From Paenibacillus selenitireducens (GTDB taxonomy: Bacteria; Bacillota; Bacilli; Paenibacillales; Paenibacillaceae): a DNA stretch of 64,000 nt. Below are positions 47,536 to 57,762 of the stretch, in pieces. The position numbers were made by a program, and so were the translations under genes. Location: contig NZ_MSZX01000021.1 of the NCBI RefSeq assembly GCF_002021565.1, positions 27-64,026 of the forward strand, in the 5' to 3' direction. Each line of letters opens with the position of its first letter. Within the stretch, counting starts at the first letter, position 1. Under the pieces are notes generated by a model that worked only from the letters and a program-made list of their open reading frames with translations, was not told the DNA's origin and searched no databases.

Positions 47536-48930
47536 TTATGAATTTCGCTCTTTCTTTGCTTTCGCACGGGCACGCAATTTCTCTGCATATCCCGGTTTAT
47601 TCACTTGACGTTCTCTGGCAATCGCCAGCTCGTTCTCTGCTACATTATGCGTTATCGTGGAGCCTGCCACAACATATGCGCCTTTGCCTACCTTAACGGG
47701 TGCGATCAAATTGACATTACTGCCGACAAACGCATCGTCTTCAATCTCAGTAATAGATTTATTATACCCGTCATAGTTGACCGTAATCGCACCACAGCCA
47801 ATATTTACGTTTTTGCCAACGGTCGCATCACCAATATAACTTAAATGACTTACTTTGGCACCATCATCTAGCGTTGCATTTTTTATTTCTACGAAATCGC
47901 CGATTTTGACGTGTTGACCTACACGTGCGCCTGGACGCAAATATGCGAAAGGACCCACGCCGGATTCATTGCCCACGACAGCCTCGGAAAGAACGGAATG
48001 TTTAATGATAACCCCGTCTCCGATCTCAGAATCTTCGATATCTGTTTGCGGACCAATCACGCAATCACTGCCAATCACCGTCTTGCCGCGAAGCATTGTT
48101 CCCGGATAAATAACGCTGTCTTGGCCGATCGTCACATCAGCCCCAATATAAGTTGAAGCTGGATCAATAATCGTCACACCGTTAATCATATGATTACGAT
48201 TAATTCGTGCGCGCATGAACGCTTCTGCTTCAGCAAGCGCTACACGATCGTTCACGCCAATAGCTTCCGCTTCATCGGCCGTGCAATACGCATCAACGAC
48301 ATCTCCTGCTGCGCGTAAAATACCGATAACATCTGTCAAATAATATTCTTGTTGGGCATTGGTATTGGTAACTTGCTCAAGCGCAGCAAAAAGCTTCGCA
48401 TTATCGAAGCAATAGGTACCTGTATTAATCTCTTGTACAGCTTGCTCTTCTGCCGTGCAATCTTTCTGCTCCACAATCTTCTGAACAGAGCCATCGACAC
48501 CACGAATAACTCTACCGTATCCCGTAGGATCCGCCATGTTCGCTGATAGAATGGTAGCCGCTGCACCTTTCTCTTCATGCAACGCAATTAAACGCTCTAA
48601 TGTTGCTTCTGTAACAAGCGGAGTATCTCCGCAAACAATTAACGTTAGTCCTTCTTCGTGACCGAGCAACGCCTTGGCTTGCTTGACCGCATGTCCTGTT
48701 CCTAGTTGCTCTTCTTGCAGCACGTATTCCGCACGATCGCCTAAATAAGATTTTACAGCATCCGCACCATGACCGACAATAACAACTGTCCGTTCGCAGG
48801 ATGCGCGTTGAACCGTATCTACGGCATGTCCTACCATCGGCTTCCCGCACACTGGATGCAATACTTTGTACAATTTAGACTTCATGCGTTTACCTTGACC
48901 TGCGGCAAGCACTACTGCCATTCTTTTCAA
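47536..48930 (-). CDS. glmU: Bifunctional GlmU: glucosamine-1-P acetyltransferase / N-acetylglucosamine-1-P uridyltransferase
   Basis: Catalyses the last two steps to UDP-GlcNAc for peptidoglycan and other glycans. The 464-residue protein has the nucleotidyltransferase motif [20 protein letters not shown] at the N terminus (about 8-27) and a C-terminal left-handed beta-helix of hexapeptide repeats (about 255-440), with [20 protein letters not shown] and [11 protein letters not shown]. The start appears to be TTG at 48930, with GGGAGG 9 nt upstream; the ATG 9 nt later is less well placed. The spoVG-glmU-prs-pth order is conserved. Confidence 0.96.
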   Translation of the reverse strand: MKRMAVVLAAGQGKRMKSKLYKVLHPVCGKPMVGHAVDTVQRASCERTVVIVGHGADAVKSYLGDRAEYVLQEEQLGTGHAVKQAKALLGHEEGLTLIVCGDTPLVTEATLERLIALHEEKGAAATILSANMADPTGYGRVIRGVDGSVQKIVEQKDCTAEEQAVQEINTGTYCFDNAKLFAALEQVTNTNAQQEYYLTDVIGILRAAGDVVDAYCTADEAEAIGVNDRVALAEAEAFMRARINRNHMINGVTIIDPASTYIGADVTIGQDSVIYPGTMLRGKTVIGSDCVIGPQTDIEDSEIGDGVIIKHSVLSEAVVGNESGVGPFAYLRPGARVGQHVKIGDFVEIKNATLDDGAKVSHLSYIGDATVGKNVNIGCGAITVNYDGYNKSITEIEDDAFVGSNVNLIAPVKVGKGAYVVAGSTITHNVAENELAIARERQVNKPGYAEKLRARAKAKKERNS

Positions 48931-49043
48931 AGGTTCCTACCTCCCACACGCTTCTCAACTATATGCTATAGGATCTAGTAAGACTAAAGTTGCATATGAA
49001 GCACATGTTAATCAGTTCACTACTGAATATATCGTATTCTCGC

Positions 49044-49077
49044 CAAAAAGAAAAGAGAGCCGACTTCCGGCTCTCTT
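49044..49077 (-). terminator. Intrinsic terminator of spoVG
   Basis: A 10-bp perfect stem AAGAGAGCCG / CGGCTCTCTT with a 5-base loop, followed on the minus strand by TTCTTTTTGG. Confidence 0.93.
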
Positions 49078-49100
49078 CCTCTAAGCGCTTTCGCAAAAAT

Positions 49101-49385
49101 TTAAGCTCCCTCTTCGATGACTTCTTCTTCCGTAGCTGCGCGCTCATATTCAGCGAGAACTGCTGCTTGAATCTTCTCGCGAGTTGTGGAAGAGATCGGG
49201 TGAGCTATATCGCGGAATTCGCCGTCTGGCGTCCGCTTACTCGGCATTGCGACGAACATTCCGTTGTTTCCGTCGATGACACGAATATCGTGTACAACGA
49301 ATTCATTGTCAATAGTGATGGAAGCAATCGCCTTCATTCTCCCTTCGGAGTTGACGCGGCGGAGCCTTACATCAGTAATTTGCAT
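49101..49385 (-). CDS. spoVG: Septation/RNA-binding regulator SpoVG
   Basis: A 94-residue protein, full length for the family, starting [20 protein letters not shown] and containing [20 protein letters not shown]. SpoVG affects asymmetric septation and cortex formation in B. subtilis and is a nucleic-acid-binding regulator in other Firmicutes. ATG 49385 follows AAGGTGG. A classic sigma-H promoter precedes it and a terminator follows, so it is its own unit. The C-terminal tail is acidic. Confidence 0.96.
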   Translation of the reverse strand: MQITDVRLRRVNSEGRMKAIASITIDNEFVVHDIRVIDGNNGMFVAMPSKRTPDGEFRDIAHPISSTTREKIQAAVLAEYERAATEEEVIEEGA

Positions 49386-49426
49386 GTGTGTGTTCACCAC
49401 CTTTTTCCATCAGAGACTTGGTGTAT

Positions 49427-49452
49427 AATTCCACATCTTCATGCTAATTCCT
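49427..49452 (-). promoter_or_regulatory. Sigma-H promoter of spoVG
   Basis: Minus strand: -35 AGGAATT (49446-49452), 14 bp, -10 GAATT (49427-49431). Both elements and the spacing match the sigma-H consensus (AGGAWWT / GAAT). The leader is about 35 nt. Confidence 0.8.
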
Positions 49453-49511
49453 TCTTTTATTTGCCAATGTTATGAATAAATTTCGAATTTAATTTTAAAA
49501 TTTAGGAGATT

Positions 49512-49525
49512 CGACATTTGTCGAT
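49512..49525. promoter_or_regulatory. Paired 0A-box-like sites between ridA and spoVG
   Basis: TTTGTCGAT (49517-49525, plus) is an 8-of-9 match to the 0A box, and the overlapping TCGACA on its left makes the site near-palindromic. It lies about 65 bp upstream of the spoVG -35 and abuts the ridA stop. Confidence 0.35.
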
Positions 49526-49903
49526 TTAGATCGACGCGATCAATTCAATTTCGACAAGTACATCCTTTGGTAACCGCGCCACTTCAACAGTTGAACGGGC
49601 TGGTTTATGATCGCCGAAGTACGTGGCATAAATACCGTTCAATTCTGCGAATTGATTCATATCTTTAATAAATACAGTTGCTTTAATGACGTCATTGAAC
49701 GTCGCACCCGCTTCAGCTAATACAGCCTGCAAATTACGAAATACTTGGTGTGTTTGCTCTGCAATTCCGCCTTCGACGACTTGTCCTTCTAAATTGAGAG
49801 GGATTTGGCCGGAGGTAAATAATAAGTTGCCAAATTTCATAGCTTGTGAGTAGGGTCCGATCGCAGCAGGTGCTTGTGTAGTCGCTACAGCTTCTAGTTT
49901 CAT
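49526..49903 (-). CDS. ridA: RidA family reactive enamine/imine deaminase (YabJ)
   Basis: Hydrolyses reactive 2-aminoacrylate-type intermediates released by PLP enzymes. The 125-residue protein is a YjgF/YER057c/UK114 member: [26 protein letters not shown], the Arg-containing [20 protein letters not shown] near the C terminus. It begins 1 nt after purR, the same purR-yabJ operon as B. subtilis. Confidence 0.95.
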   Translation of the reverse strand: MKLEAVATTQAPAAIGPYSQAMKFGNLLFTSGQIPLNLEGQVVEGGIAEQTHQVFRNLQAVLAEAGATFNDVIKATVFIKDMNQFAELNGIYATYFGDHKPARSTVEVARLPKDVLVEIELIASI

Positions 49904-49904
49904 A

Positions 49905-50747
49905 TTATTTCTTCATCCCTTCAAAATAGTTCCCCGGTTCAACCGAAATTTGTTTTGTTTTGAAATCGATATGCGTTAATTTCGCTAATGAAATGTAATC
50001 ATTGTCACTTAGTAACCGTTCATCACTCTCAATGTCACCGGCTTCTACAAGTACGCCGACACCTGCGACAACTGCTTCGAATTCATGGAGCAAGTCGATC
50101 ATGCCTTGAATTGTTCCGCCTGCCTTCATGAAGTCATCGACAATGAGTACCCGAGACTTCTCTTTCAGCGCCCGACGCGCTAATGTCATCGTATGTATGC
50201 TCTTATTCGATCCTGAAACATAGTTAATGCTTACAGCAGAGCCTTCAGTCACCTGATGATCACGGCGTACGAGTACGACAGGCAAATTCAACTGTGCTGC
50301 TGTGGCATAAGCTAACGGAATCCCCTTGGTCTCTACTGTCATGACCACGTCAATATGCGCATCCGCAAACGCAGCAGCAATCATCTTCCCTACTTCATTC
50401 ATCAGTGCGGGCTGCCCCAATAGGTCGGTCATATACAAATAACCACCAGGTAAGATGCGATCGGGTTCTTCCAATTTACGCGATAATTGCTCAATGATAG
50501 GTAATGAAATGGACTTTGGCATACGTGGAATATATTTCACGCCTCCGGCAGCCCCTGCAAGTGTTAATAGATCGCCCATACCTTCCTCTTCGAAGACCTC
50601 TTTAATGATAACGAGATCCTCGCTAATCGAGGATTTGGCCGCAGAATAACGTTCAGCGAACGTGGTTAACGGAATCAATGTGTGGGGTCGGTGTAACAGA
50701 AATTGTGTCATTTCCACCAGACGGGCGCTTCTCTTTAATTTTTTCAT
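49905..50747 (-). CDS. purR: Pur operon repressor PurR
   Basis: PRPP-sensing repressor of purine genes. The 280-residue protein has an N-terminal winged helix (about 1-75, [20 protein letters not shown]) and a phosphoribosyltransferase-like domain with the PRPP motif [17 protein letters not shown] (about 200-216). ATG 50747 lies behind GGAGGGGG. It is the first gene of purR-ridA. The length (280) is close to B. subtilis PurR (285). Confidence 0.96.
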   Translation of the reverse strand: MKKLKRSARLVEMTQFLLHRPHTLIPLTTFAERYSAAKSSISEDLVIIKEVFEEEGMGDLLTLAGAAGGVKYIPRMPKSISLPIIEQLSRKLEEPDRILPGGYLYMTDLLGQPALMNEVGKMIAAAFADAHIDVVMTVETKGIPLAYATAAQLNLPVVLVRRDHQVTEGSAVSINYVSGSNKSIHTMTLARRALKEKSRVLIVDDFMKAGGTIQGMIDLLHEFEAVVAGVGVLVEAGDIESDERLLSDNDYISLAKLTHIDFKTKQISVEPGNYFEGMKK

Positions 50748-50785
50748 TCTACTCCCCCTCCGCTAAATCCGAATATTATATTCAG

Positions 50786-50815
50786 AATATAACACTTTTG
50801 TACGGATTCTATCAA
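50786..50815 (-). promoter_or_regulatory. Promoter of purR-ridA
   Basis: Minus strand: TTGATA (50810-50815), 18 bp, TATATT (50786-50791), about 40 bp before the purR start. Confidence 0.6.
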
Positions 50816-50828
50816 GAATTCCGTGAAA

Positions 50829-51683
50829 TTATGTGAGCATGCGTACCGCGTATACTTCCTTACAGAAGCCGCGGAGTCCATTATAGATTCTAGACACTTT
50901 GGATTCTTTCGATACCAATCCAAAAACGGTAGGACCGCTGCCTGACATTAATACACCGTCCGCACCAAGTTTGATCATGGCATCTTTTAACTGATAGACC
51001 TCCGGATATAACGACAGGGTGACATCCTCCAAGACGTTCCCTAGCTGACCGCATACCTCGTGGAAGTTCTGCTGCTCAATGGCTTGCACCATCTGAGTCA
51101 TGGAAGGGTGGCTCTGCAACTTGTCTGCTCTGAACCGACCGTACACGTCTGCGGTGGATACGTTAATGGGCGGCTTCGCTAGCACGACCCAACATTGCGG
51201 TGGGTTTGCAATCGCCTCAAGCTTCTCTCCACGCCCTCGTGCAATCGCCGTTCCCCCTGTTACACAGAAAGGCACATCCGATCCTAACTCGGCTCCAAGC
51301 TCCTGCAATTCGGTCTCCGGGATATTTAACTTCCAGAGTCGGTTTAATCCGCGCAGCGTTGCAGCGGCATCACTACTTCCTCCGGCAAGGCCAGCAGCAA
51401 CCGGTATTTTCTTATCTAAGTGGATATAGACGCCCTGCTTCACGTCATAACGGTCTTTAATGAGCTTTGCGGCTTGGAATGCCAGATTCTTCTCATCTAA
51501 CGGAATATACCCTGCTTGGCTCGATATAATGATCGTATCCCGTGGCAATTCCTCCATCTCTAGTCGATCGGCCAAATCCACCATCGTCATGACCATTTCC
51601 ACTTCATGATATCCGTCTTGCCTTTTATGTAACACGTCCAGCATCAAGTTTATTTTTGCAGGCGCTTTCTCATATACTTTCAC
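50829..51683 (-). CDS. ispE: 4-diphosphocytidyl-2-C-methyl-D-erythritol kinase
   Basis: GHMP kinase of the MEP isoprenoid pathway. The 284-residue protein begins [18 protein letters not shown], has the GHMP ATP loop [20 protein letters not shown] (about 92-111) and the C-terminal [15 protein letters not shown]. The start is taken as GTG 51683 (AGG about 8 nt upstream); GTG 51692 is possible. It lies between sspF and purR, as in B. subtilis. Confidence 0.95.
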   Translation of the reverse strand: MKVYEKAPAKINLMLDVLHKRQDGYHEVEMVMTMVDLADRLEMEELPRDTIIISSQAGYIPLDEKNLAFQAAKLIKDRYDVKQGVYIHLDKKIPVAAGLAGGSSDAAATLRGLNRLWKLNIPETELQELGAELGSDVPFCVTGGTAIARGRGEKLEAIANPPQCWVVLAKPPINVSTADVYGRFRADKLQSHPSMTQMVQAIEQQNFHEVCGQLGNVLEDVTLSLYPEVYQLKDAMIKLGADGVLMSGSGPTVFGLVSKESKVSRIYNGLRGFCKEVYAVRMLT

Positions 51684-51749
51684 GGCCTTCACCTACTTTA
51701 TCGTTTCGAAAGTTCCCATCTTTGCATGAATCAAGGAACAACTTAACAT

Positions 51750-51778
51750 ATTATATCAGAATCATATATTGAAGTCAT
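51750..51778 (-). promoter_or_regulatory. Promoter of ispE
   Basis: Minus strand: ATGACT (51773-51778), 17 bp, TATAAT (51750-51755). Confidence 0.6.
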
Positions 51779-51800
51779 ATGAAGCCTTTCGCTTAGATAT

Positions 51801-51836
51801 AGAAAAGCGAAGAACGCCTGTAACGGATTCTTCGCT
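51801..51836 (-). terminator. Intrinsic terminator of sspF
   Basis: A 9-bp perfect stem AGCGAAGAA / TTCTTCGCT, 13-base loop, then TTTCTATA on the minus strand. Confidence 0.8.
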
Positions 51837-51844
51837 CATGATGT

Positions 51845-52018
51845 TTATTTTTTGGAAGCAGCTTGCTCAGCTAGCTGAATGGCGCGTTTTACCATGTTGC
51901 CTGCGTCTTTTGCTCGAATGGAGCTCCAGCCTTCTTTTTCGACCGTTTCGTAAAATCCTAGATCTTTGGCTAACTCCGTTTTTAATTCTTCTGACATGAC
52001 ACTTCTTCTGCGGCCCAT
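51845..52018 (-). CDS. sspF: Small acid-soluble spore protein, alpha/beta type (SspF-like)
   Basis: A 57-residue DNA-binding spore protein. It begins [20 protein letters not shown], and continues with [11 protein letters not shown] and the alpha/beta SASP signature [17 protein letters not shown]. Such proteins saturate spore DNA and protect it. ATG 52018 has GGAGG 7 nt upstream. A sigma-G promoter lies about 60 bp upstream and a terminator directly after. Position between veg and ispE is that of sspF in B. subtilis. Confidence 0.95.
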   Translation of the reverse strand: MGRRRSVMSEELKTELAKDLGFYETVEKEGWSSIRAKDAGNMVKRAIQLAEQAASKK

Positions 52019-52084
52019 CTCAAGTCCTCCTTAACGGGAATGTAATAAAATAATCTGTGCTGGAGTTGATTTGTTGCCTACAGT

Positions 52085-52114
52085 TAGTATGGCTGTTCTC
52101 GGTTCAAATCATAC
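52085..52114 (-). promoter_or_regulatory. Sigma-G promoter of sspF
   Basis: Minus strand: -10 CATACTA (52085-52091) is an exact sigma-G element; -35 GTATGA (52109-52114) lies 17 bp upstream. It fits forespore-specific expression of a SASP gene. Confidence 0.7.
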
Positions 52115-52136
52115 CTTGTGTAACACGTGTATTGGC

Positions 52137-52166
52137 AAGAAAAAAGGCAGCCCCGAAGGACTGCCG
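52137..52166 (-). terminator. Intrinsic terminator of veg
   Basis: Stem GGCAGTCC / GGGCTGCC (one G-U pair) with a TTCG loop, followed by TTTTTTCTT on the minus strand. Confidence 0.93.
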
Positions 52167-52187
52167 TGATGCTTGTAAAAACAAACT

Positions 52188-52463
52188 TTAATTCTGGATA
52201 TACGTGATGCGTACCTGACCATCGTCATCGCACACGGTCACTTCCACAGATTCCGTCAATATATCGGCGTAACTGTATGAAACCCGCTTAAAGGCGTTCT
52301 GTTCTTGATCAAGTTTAACAATGAAAACAGATGGGTAGATTTCTTCAAGAACACCGGTACGTTCAATGGTCTTTCGGCGACCACCGTTTGCTCGCAGCAA
52401 AATCTTCTGCCCGACGTGGGCTTCTAAGCTACGTTTAATTTCCAACAGCGCATTTTTAGCCAT
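52188..52463 (-). CDS. veg: Veg protein
   Basis: A 91-residue protein of the Veg family (DUF1021), beginning [20 protein letters not shown] and containing [20 protein letters not shown]. In B. subtilis Veg promotes biofilm matrix expression by opposing SinR; that role here is inferred. ATG 52463 has AGAGGTGG 6-9 nt upstream; a TTG two codons earlier is too close. It is driven by two tandem consensus promoters, so it should be very highly transcribed. Confidence 0.94.
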   Translation of the reverse strand: MAKNALLEIKRSLEAHVGQKILLRANGGRRKTIERTGVLEEIYPSVFIVKLDQEQNAFKRVSYSYADILTESVEVTVCDDDGQVRITYIQN

Positions 52464-52490
52464 TGTCAACTACCACCTCTTTCCTTGTCC

Positions 52491-52560
52491 ATTATAACCA
52501 ATTTAGGAGGTGATGTCAAACAAACGAATTATTATATCAAGCAACATTAAAATTTGTCAA
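52491..52560 (-). promoter_or_regulatory. Tandem consensus sigma-A promoters of veg
   Basis: Proximal: TTGACA (52514-52519), 17 bp, TATAAT (52491-52496). Distal: TTGACA (52555-52560), 18 bp, TATAAT (52531-52536). All four hexamers are exact consensus. The B. subtilis veg promoter is one of the strongest known. Confidence 0.9.
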
Positions 52561-52592
52561 CGGCATTTTTGCGAATTTTTAAATTTTTTATG

Positions 52593-53486
52593 CTAAAGTA
52601 CCGAAGGAGTTACCTGTAATGTGGATAAATCCCTAAGTTTTGGCAGACCAATGCGATAACTTCCACGTGTTTCGATGCCGCCTACGCCATCCGTGCCTGT
52701 AATCGTATGATGCAAAACTTCCAGCACGTTTATGGTTTCTCGAATTGGCGTAAATGATGCTTTTGCGGCAACATAGACCGGATCCAATGCATGGATGAGT
52801 ATTCGCCCTGGCGAACTAGCGAAGTTGGCGCCTGCTTGCAATAACGCCTCAAAGTGGGACTGACATGCACCGGCAACAATATTCAGCGTATCGAAATTTT
52901 TCTCATATTGTCTGGCAGTTTTCACAGCATTAACGAAGTGCTGCGAGTTTTTGTAACTCGACAAGCTATACAGATCACGGCTCTTCAAGTTCTTGTAGAC
53001 ACCGTCATGCCCTGTTATCACGACAATATCAGGCTTCGACCGAGGAAGTAACCGATAAAGTACATCCGCCATGTTAGCTTCCGTCACATAATGACCTTCA
53101 GCTGGAACACGCAGTTGATTATACAGGTCAAGACTTTTCTTCAAATAGTTCGGGTCACCATCAAGATGAAGCACCTTTCCCGGCACCTCAAAAAAAGGCT
53201 GATGGTTCATCATCTTCTGATTTAAATCCGCTTGGTTTCTTTCCGTCTGTACACGGCGATGCTGCTCTAAGAGTCGCGTTGATTCCTTCGCACGAATAAA
53301 TGCTTGCTTCTCTTTATTCCGCACAGGCTCCCCGTCAACTACGCTAATTAGATCATTTGCAGGGGCATCCGCTAACAAGCGGAAGTCTGTGCCCTTAATT
53401 ACGGCGAAATCCTTAATTATCGTTTCAACGCGGAAGGTTACGTCTCCACCATACGATTTTCGAACGACAAGGTCTCCTTGCTTCAT
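52593..53486 (-). CDS. yabG: Sporulation-specific protease YabG
   Basis: Cleaves spore-coat proteins during coat maturation. The 297-residue protein matches the YabG peptidase family: QGDLVVRKSYGGDVTFRVE at the N terminus, VLHLDGDPNYLKKSLDLY, PDIVVITGHDGVYKN with the likely catalytic His, and NIVAGACQSHFEALLQAGANFASSP-type segments with the likely Cys. ATG 53486 is chosen (GAGGTG 9 nt upstream). It lies between ksgA and veg, as in B. subtilis. Expression is sigma-K dependent in the family; no such promoter was resolved. Confidence 0.94.
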   Translation of the reverse strand: MKQGDLVVRKSYGGDVTFRVETIIKDFAVIKGTDFRLLADAPANDLISVVDGEPVRNKEKQAFIRAKESTRLLEQHRRVQTERNQADLNQKMMNHQPFFEVPGKVLHLDGDPNYLKKSLDLYNQLRVPAEGHYVTEANMADVLYRLLPRSKPDIVVITGHDGVYKNLKSRDLYSLSSYKNSQHFVNAVKTARQYEKNFDTLNIVAGACQSHFEALLQAGANFASSPGRILIHALDPVYVAAKASFTPIRETINVLEVLHHTITGTDGVGGIETRGSYRIGLPKLRDLSTLQVTPSVL

Positions 53487-53586
53487 GGGCCAAATCACCT
53501 CTTCTGTCTATCGTATGGGCGAACGCACGGAATGGTGCCAGCGTCTTTTATTGGATTTAAAGATCGTGGCTAACCGTTATCCCCTT

Positions 53587-55042
<1,456 letters not shown>

Positions 55043-55076
55043 CCCACTTCCGCTTCCTTTCAAACCTTTTTCCACG

Positions 55077-55102
55077 CAAAAAGAAGAGGTTTCCCTCTTC
55101 TT
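55077..55102 (-). terminator. Intrinsic terminator between the 3D/G5 gene and rnmV
   Basis: A 9-bp perfect stem AAGAAGAGG / CCTCTTCTT with a GAAA loop, followed by TTTGCG on the minus strand. It lies only about 20 nt downstream of the start predicted for the promoter at 55126-55154. Confidence 0.8.
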
Positions 55103-55125
55103 ATCATGGCATAATTATGTTGTTA

Positions 55126-55154
55126 ATACTATATGATTAATACACGATTGGCAA
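55126..55154 (-). promoter_or_regulatory. Promoter-like sequence ahead of the rnmV terminator
   Basis: Minus strand: TTGCCA (55149-55154), 17 bp, TAGTAT (55126-55131). The predicted transcript would run straight into the 55077-55102 terminator before reaching rnmV. Confidence 0.4.
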
Positions 55155-55184
55155 ATGATGCACGCACTTAGCTTGTGCATCTCA

Positions 55185-56312
55185 TTAGCTCGCCGACGGT
55201 TTGACCGGTCCAATAACATATACCGTATGCCCTCTCTTACGACCGAACTTATTCGCATCGCGAAGAGAATCAATGTACACGTCAATCTTATTGCCCTTAA
55301 TGGCGCTGCCTGTATCCTCCGCACGGCGGAAGCCTACTCCTTCGATGTATACCCACCAACCTATGGGAATAACATTCTTATCGACAGCAATGGTGCGCCC
55401 TTCGGATACGGTCGTTCCTGAAGCCGTCCGCGTTCCAATGCCTTCCTCTTCAGAAGAATAAGCAGTTAGTGTCACATTACTTAATTTTTTGGAATATTTG
55501 ATATTCTTACCTAGACCTTTAAAGGTCTTAACGCCCGGTCCGTCTGAAAGCGATAAAGTACGGACTTTAGCCTCAGGTTTCTTGGTGCCATAGGCAACAA
55601 TTTTGTGTTTGGTCGTCACACTATAGGACTTATCGACCATTTGACTTGAAACCAATTGTCCGTCTTCGAAGACCTTTTGGATCTTCTGTACAACGACGCC
55701 TGATTTCCCTTCTTGCACGAGCTTCTGTTTACCGACGAGTAACGTTGCATCCGGCTTCTTCACGAGGTTAAACGGTACAGTTACTTCGCGGCTTTCTGTT
55801 TTGGTCTCGACACGGGTAATCTTAATATCCATATTGTTCGAGATCGTTGCATCGAGCGCTGGAGTTACTTTATCTTGATCAGAAAGTTTTATGTTAGCAG
55901 CTGCGATTACTTTGTCGACTGTCTTTTCGGTCGTGAACATCGTTTTTGTCTGACCATCTGCAGTTACAAGCACAGGTATTGCTCGCCAGATTTCTACGCT
56001 GTCACCATCCTTTAGCTTCGATTGAAGCGGCATCGACAGCTTGTCGTATGCTCCGACTTGTATAGCTTGTTCATCCAGTAGGTGCTGTAATAATGAGTTC
56101 GTCGTTTCGACCTGGATATGTTGTCCGTCCACAACCAAGGAAATTTCCTTCTTGGCATAAACGTTCAGCACCACCATTAACATGAAAGTCATCGCGAGTG
56201 ACACAAGTGCCACGAGTGATATCAGACGCAAGTTGTCATGCATCCATCGCAATGCGAAAGACATGCTGGATGATCGTGTACTAGGGGATTCCTCGTTCTG
56301 GAAAGCGCCCAC
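55185..56312 (-). CDS. yabE: Cell-wall-active 3D/G5-domain protein (YabE-like)
   Basis: Exported, membrane-tethered protein of 375 residues resembling YabE and resuscitation-promoting factors. It has one TM (about 32-52), two DUF348 (ubiquitin-like) repeats (about 55-160), a G5 domain (about 165-240, TKTESREVTVPF) and a C-terminal 3D domain (about 270-365) with TAYSSEEEGIGTRTASGTTV and the aspartates in AVDKNVIP, AEDTG and NKIDVYID. 3D domains resemble MltA lytic transglycosylases. The start is GTG 56312 behind AGGAGG. A c-di-AMP riboswitch and attenuator lie in its leader. Confidence 0.92.
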   Translation of the reverse strand: MGAFQNEESPSTRSSSMSFALRWMHDNLRLISLVALVSLAMTFMLMVVLNVYAKKEISLVVDGQHIQVETTNSLLQHLLDEQAIQVGAYDKLSMPLQSKLKDGDSVEIWRAIPVLVTADGQTKTMFTTEKTVDKVIAAANIKLSDQDKVTPALDATISNNMDIKITRVETKTESREVTVPFNLVKKPDATLLVGKQKLVQEGKSGVVVQKIQKVFEDGQLVSSQMVDKSYSVTTKHKIVAYGTKKPEAKVRTLSLSDGPGVKTFKGLGKNIKYSKKLSNVTLTAYSSEEEGIGTRTASGTTVSEGRTIAVDKNVIPIGWWVYIEGVGFRRAEDTGSAIKGNKIDVYIDSLRDANKFGRKRGHTVYVIGPVKPSAS

Positions 56313-56495
56313 GTCTTCAGACCTCCTTCATAGTCCCGCCGTCAGGTGTTACGCATGATAAAAATTGACGTGACTATATACTGTATTTTTGCAGAACCCC
56401 TCTTTGTCTTGCTCTTGGGAATTCTACACCATCCTTTGTAAGGTACGTCCCCCACCTCCTGTTTGTAACAGTATGACGACCTGCTCAACTTTATT

Positions 56496-56540
56496 CAAAA
56501 GAAAAGAAGCCTATCGTAAGAGGGTCTCTTTCGTGGCTTC
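56496..56540 (-). terminator. Attenuator terminator downstream of the ydaO riboswitch
   Basis: Minus strand: stem GAAGCC...GGCTTC enclosing CG-AAGAG / CTCTT-CG, followed by TTTTCTTTT. Because it lies between the riboswitch (56586-56752) and the gene start (56312), it is best read as the ligand-controlled expression platform. Confidence 0.8.
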
Positions 56541-56585
56541 CTGTTGGAAACAATAAGTTGATGGCCGCACGAGGGTACCTCTCCC

Positions 56586-56752
56586 TGCACGCTTACGAGG
56601 TTAGCTGTCGGATTCGGACGTGAGAGTCGCCCTAAGGATTCACTCTCGCTCATGGCGAGAAGCATCCTATTCACCCCATTAAGAAATCAATTATGAACCT
56701 TCATGAGGTCCATATCGGTTCCCCCGCTCTCCAATTTGGAGACTCAGCGATA
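56586..56752 (-). ncRNA. ydaO/yuaA-type c-di-AMP riboswitch
   Basis: Minus strand contains the hallmark segments in order: GCTGAGTCTCC, GCGGGGGAACCGATATGG, ATGGGGTGAATAGG, and the near-invariant CCGAATCCGACAGCTAACC followed by CTCGTAAGCG. These match the ydaO family, which binds c-di-AMP and normally turns genes off when ligand is high. It precedes a terminator and a wall-remodelling gene, a typical target class. Exact ends are approximate. The 56313-56495 stretch between attenuator and gene shows nothing else notable. Confidence 0.93.
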
Positions 56753-56789
56753 CAAAATGGATGGAACAATATTCAAACTTCTGATTTGA

Positions 56790-56819
56790 ATCATACTCTG
56801 AATGCTCCATGCTTGTAAA
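56790..56819 (-). promoter_or_regulatory. Promoter of the riboswitch-yabE transcript
   Basis: Minus strand: TTTACA (56814-56819), 18 bp, TATGAT (56790-56795), each one base off consensus; the predicted start near 56784 is about 30 nt upstream of the riboswitch. The AT-rich stretch 56820-56941 towards tatD holds no clear terminator. Confidence 0.6.
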
Positions 56820-56941
56820 GAAGACATCAAACTCATTTTTGAACATTATTGGTTAAAATTTTGTAATATTCGTTAATTTTTCGTAACTAATCCACTTATT
56901 TTATCTGTTTTACTACTTTTTAATCTCGTTTGCTCTGTTTT

Positions 56942-57709
56942 TCATCCTAGACGAAAACATTCATGCGCATTTTCCATCGTTATTTTTGCAATTTGTTCCA
57001 ATTCCATGCCTTTTATTTCCGCTGCAGCCTCTGCGACCAAGCGTACGTATCCGCTCTCGTTTCGCTTCCCACGATATGGGTGGGGTGTCAAATATGGGGA
57101 GTCTGTCTCGATCAAAAAACGGTCATTTGGGACTTTCGCCAACACCTCTTTTGGAACTCTTGCATTCTTGAACGTAATAGGACCTCCGAATGAGATGTAG
57201 AACCCTAAATCAAGACATTCTTTCGCAATTTCCCAACTTCCCGAGAAGCAATGCATGACCCCGCCGATTTGTTCTGCATGTTCTTCCCGCAAAATTCGTA
57301 CAACATCCTCATGTGCATCTCGGTTATGGATGGAGATCGGCATATTGAGATGCTTGGCCAATTGAATTTGCTCACGGAATACGCGATGCTGTACCTCCTT
57401 AGGTGAGGTATCCCAATAATAATCTAATCCGATCTCCCCAATCGCAACCACCTTCTCATGAGCGCATAGCTGCTCAATCCATTCCAAGTCGCCTGGCTGC
57501 ATCGTAATCGCATCCTGTGGATGCCAGCCTACCGCTGCGTAAATAAAATCATAGGTCTCAGCTAACTTCATCGTACTCGGAATGGTCTCCCGGTTAAATC
57601 CGATGTTAATCATCTTGCTAACCCCTTGCTCCAAAGCACGGGCAATGACTTCTTCACGGTCTTCATCAAATTGTGGCGCGTCGAGATGGGTATGTGTGTC
57701 GAATAACAT
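56942..57709 (-). CDS. tatD: TatD-family metal-dependent DNase
   Basis: A 255-residue metallo-hydrolase with the TatD signatures: LFDTHTHLDAPQFDEDRE, the Glu metal ligand in AIGEIGLDYYWD, PISIHNRDAHED, MHCFSGSWE and FLIETDSPYLTPHPYRGKRN. Family members act as 3'-5' exonucleases in DNA repair. ATG 57709 follows AGGAGA. It corresponds to yabD, upstream of yabE in both genomes. Confidence 0.95.
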   Translation of the reverse strand: MLFDTHTHLDAPQFDEDREEVIARALEQGVSKMINIGFNRETIPSTMKLAETYDFIYAAVGWHPQDAITMQPGDLEWIEQLCAHEKVVAIGEIGLDYYWDTSPKEVQHRVFREQIQLAKHLNMPISIHNRDAHEDVVRILREEHAEQIGGVMHCFSGSWEIAKECLDLGFYISFGGPITFKNARVPKEVLAKVPNDRFLIETDSPYLTPHPYRGKRNESGYVRLVAEAAAEIKGMELEQIAKITMENAHECFRLG

Positions 57710-57762
57710 AAACCTGAATTCTCCTTTTTCTGTCTGAATTTGTAGATGTGATGCTTCTATAA

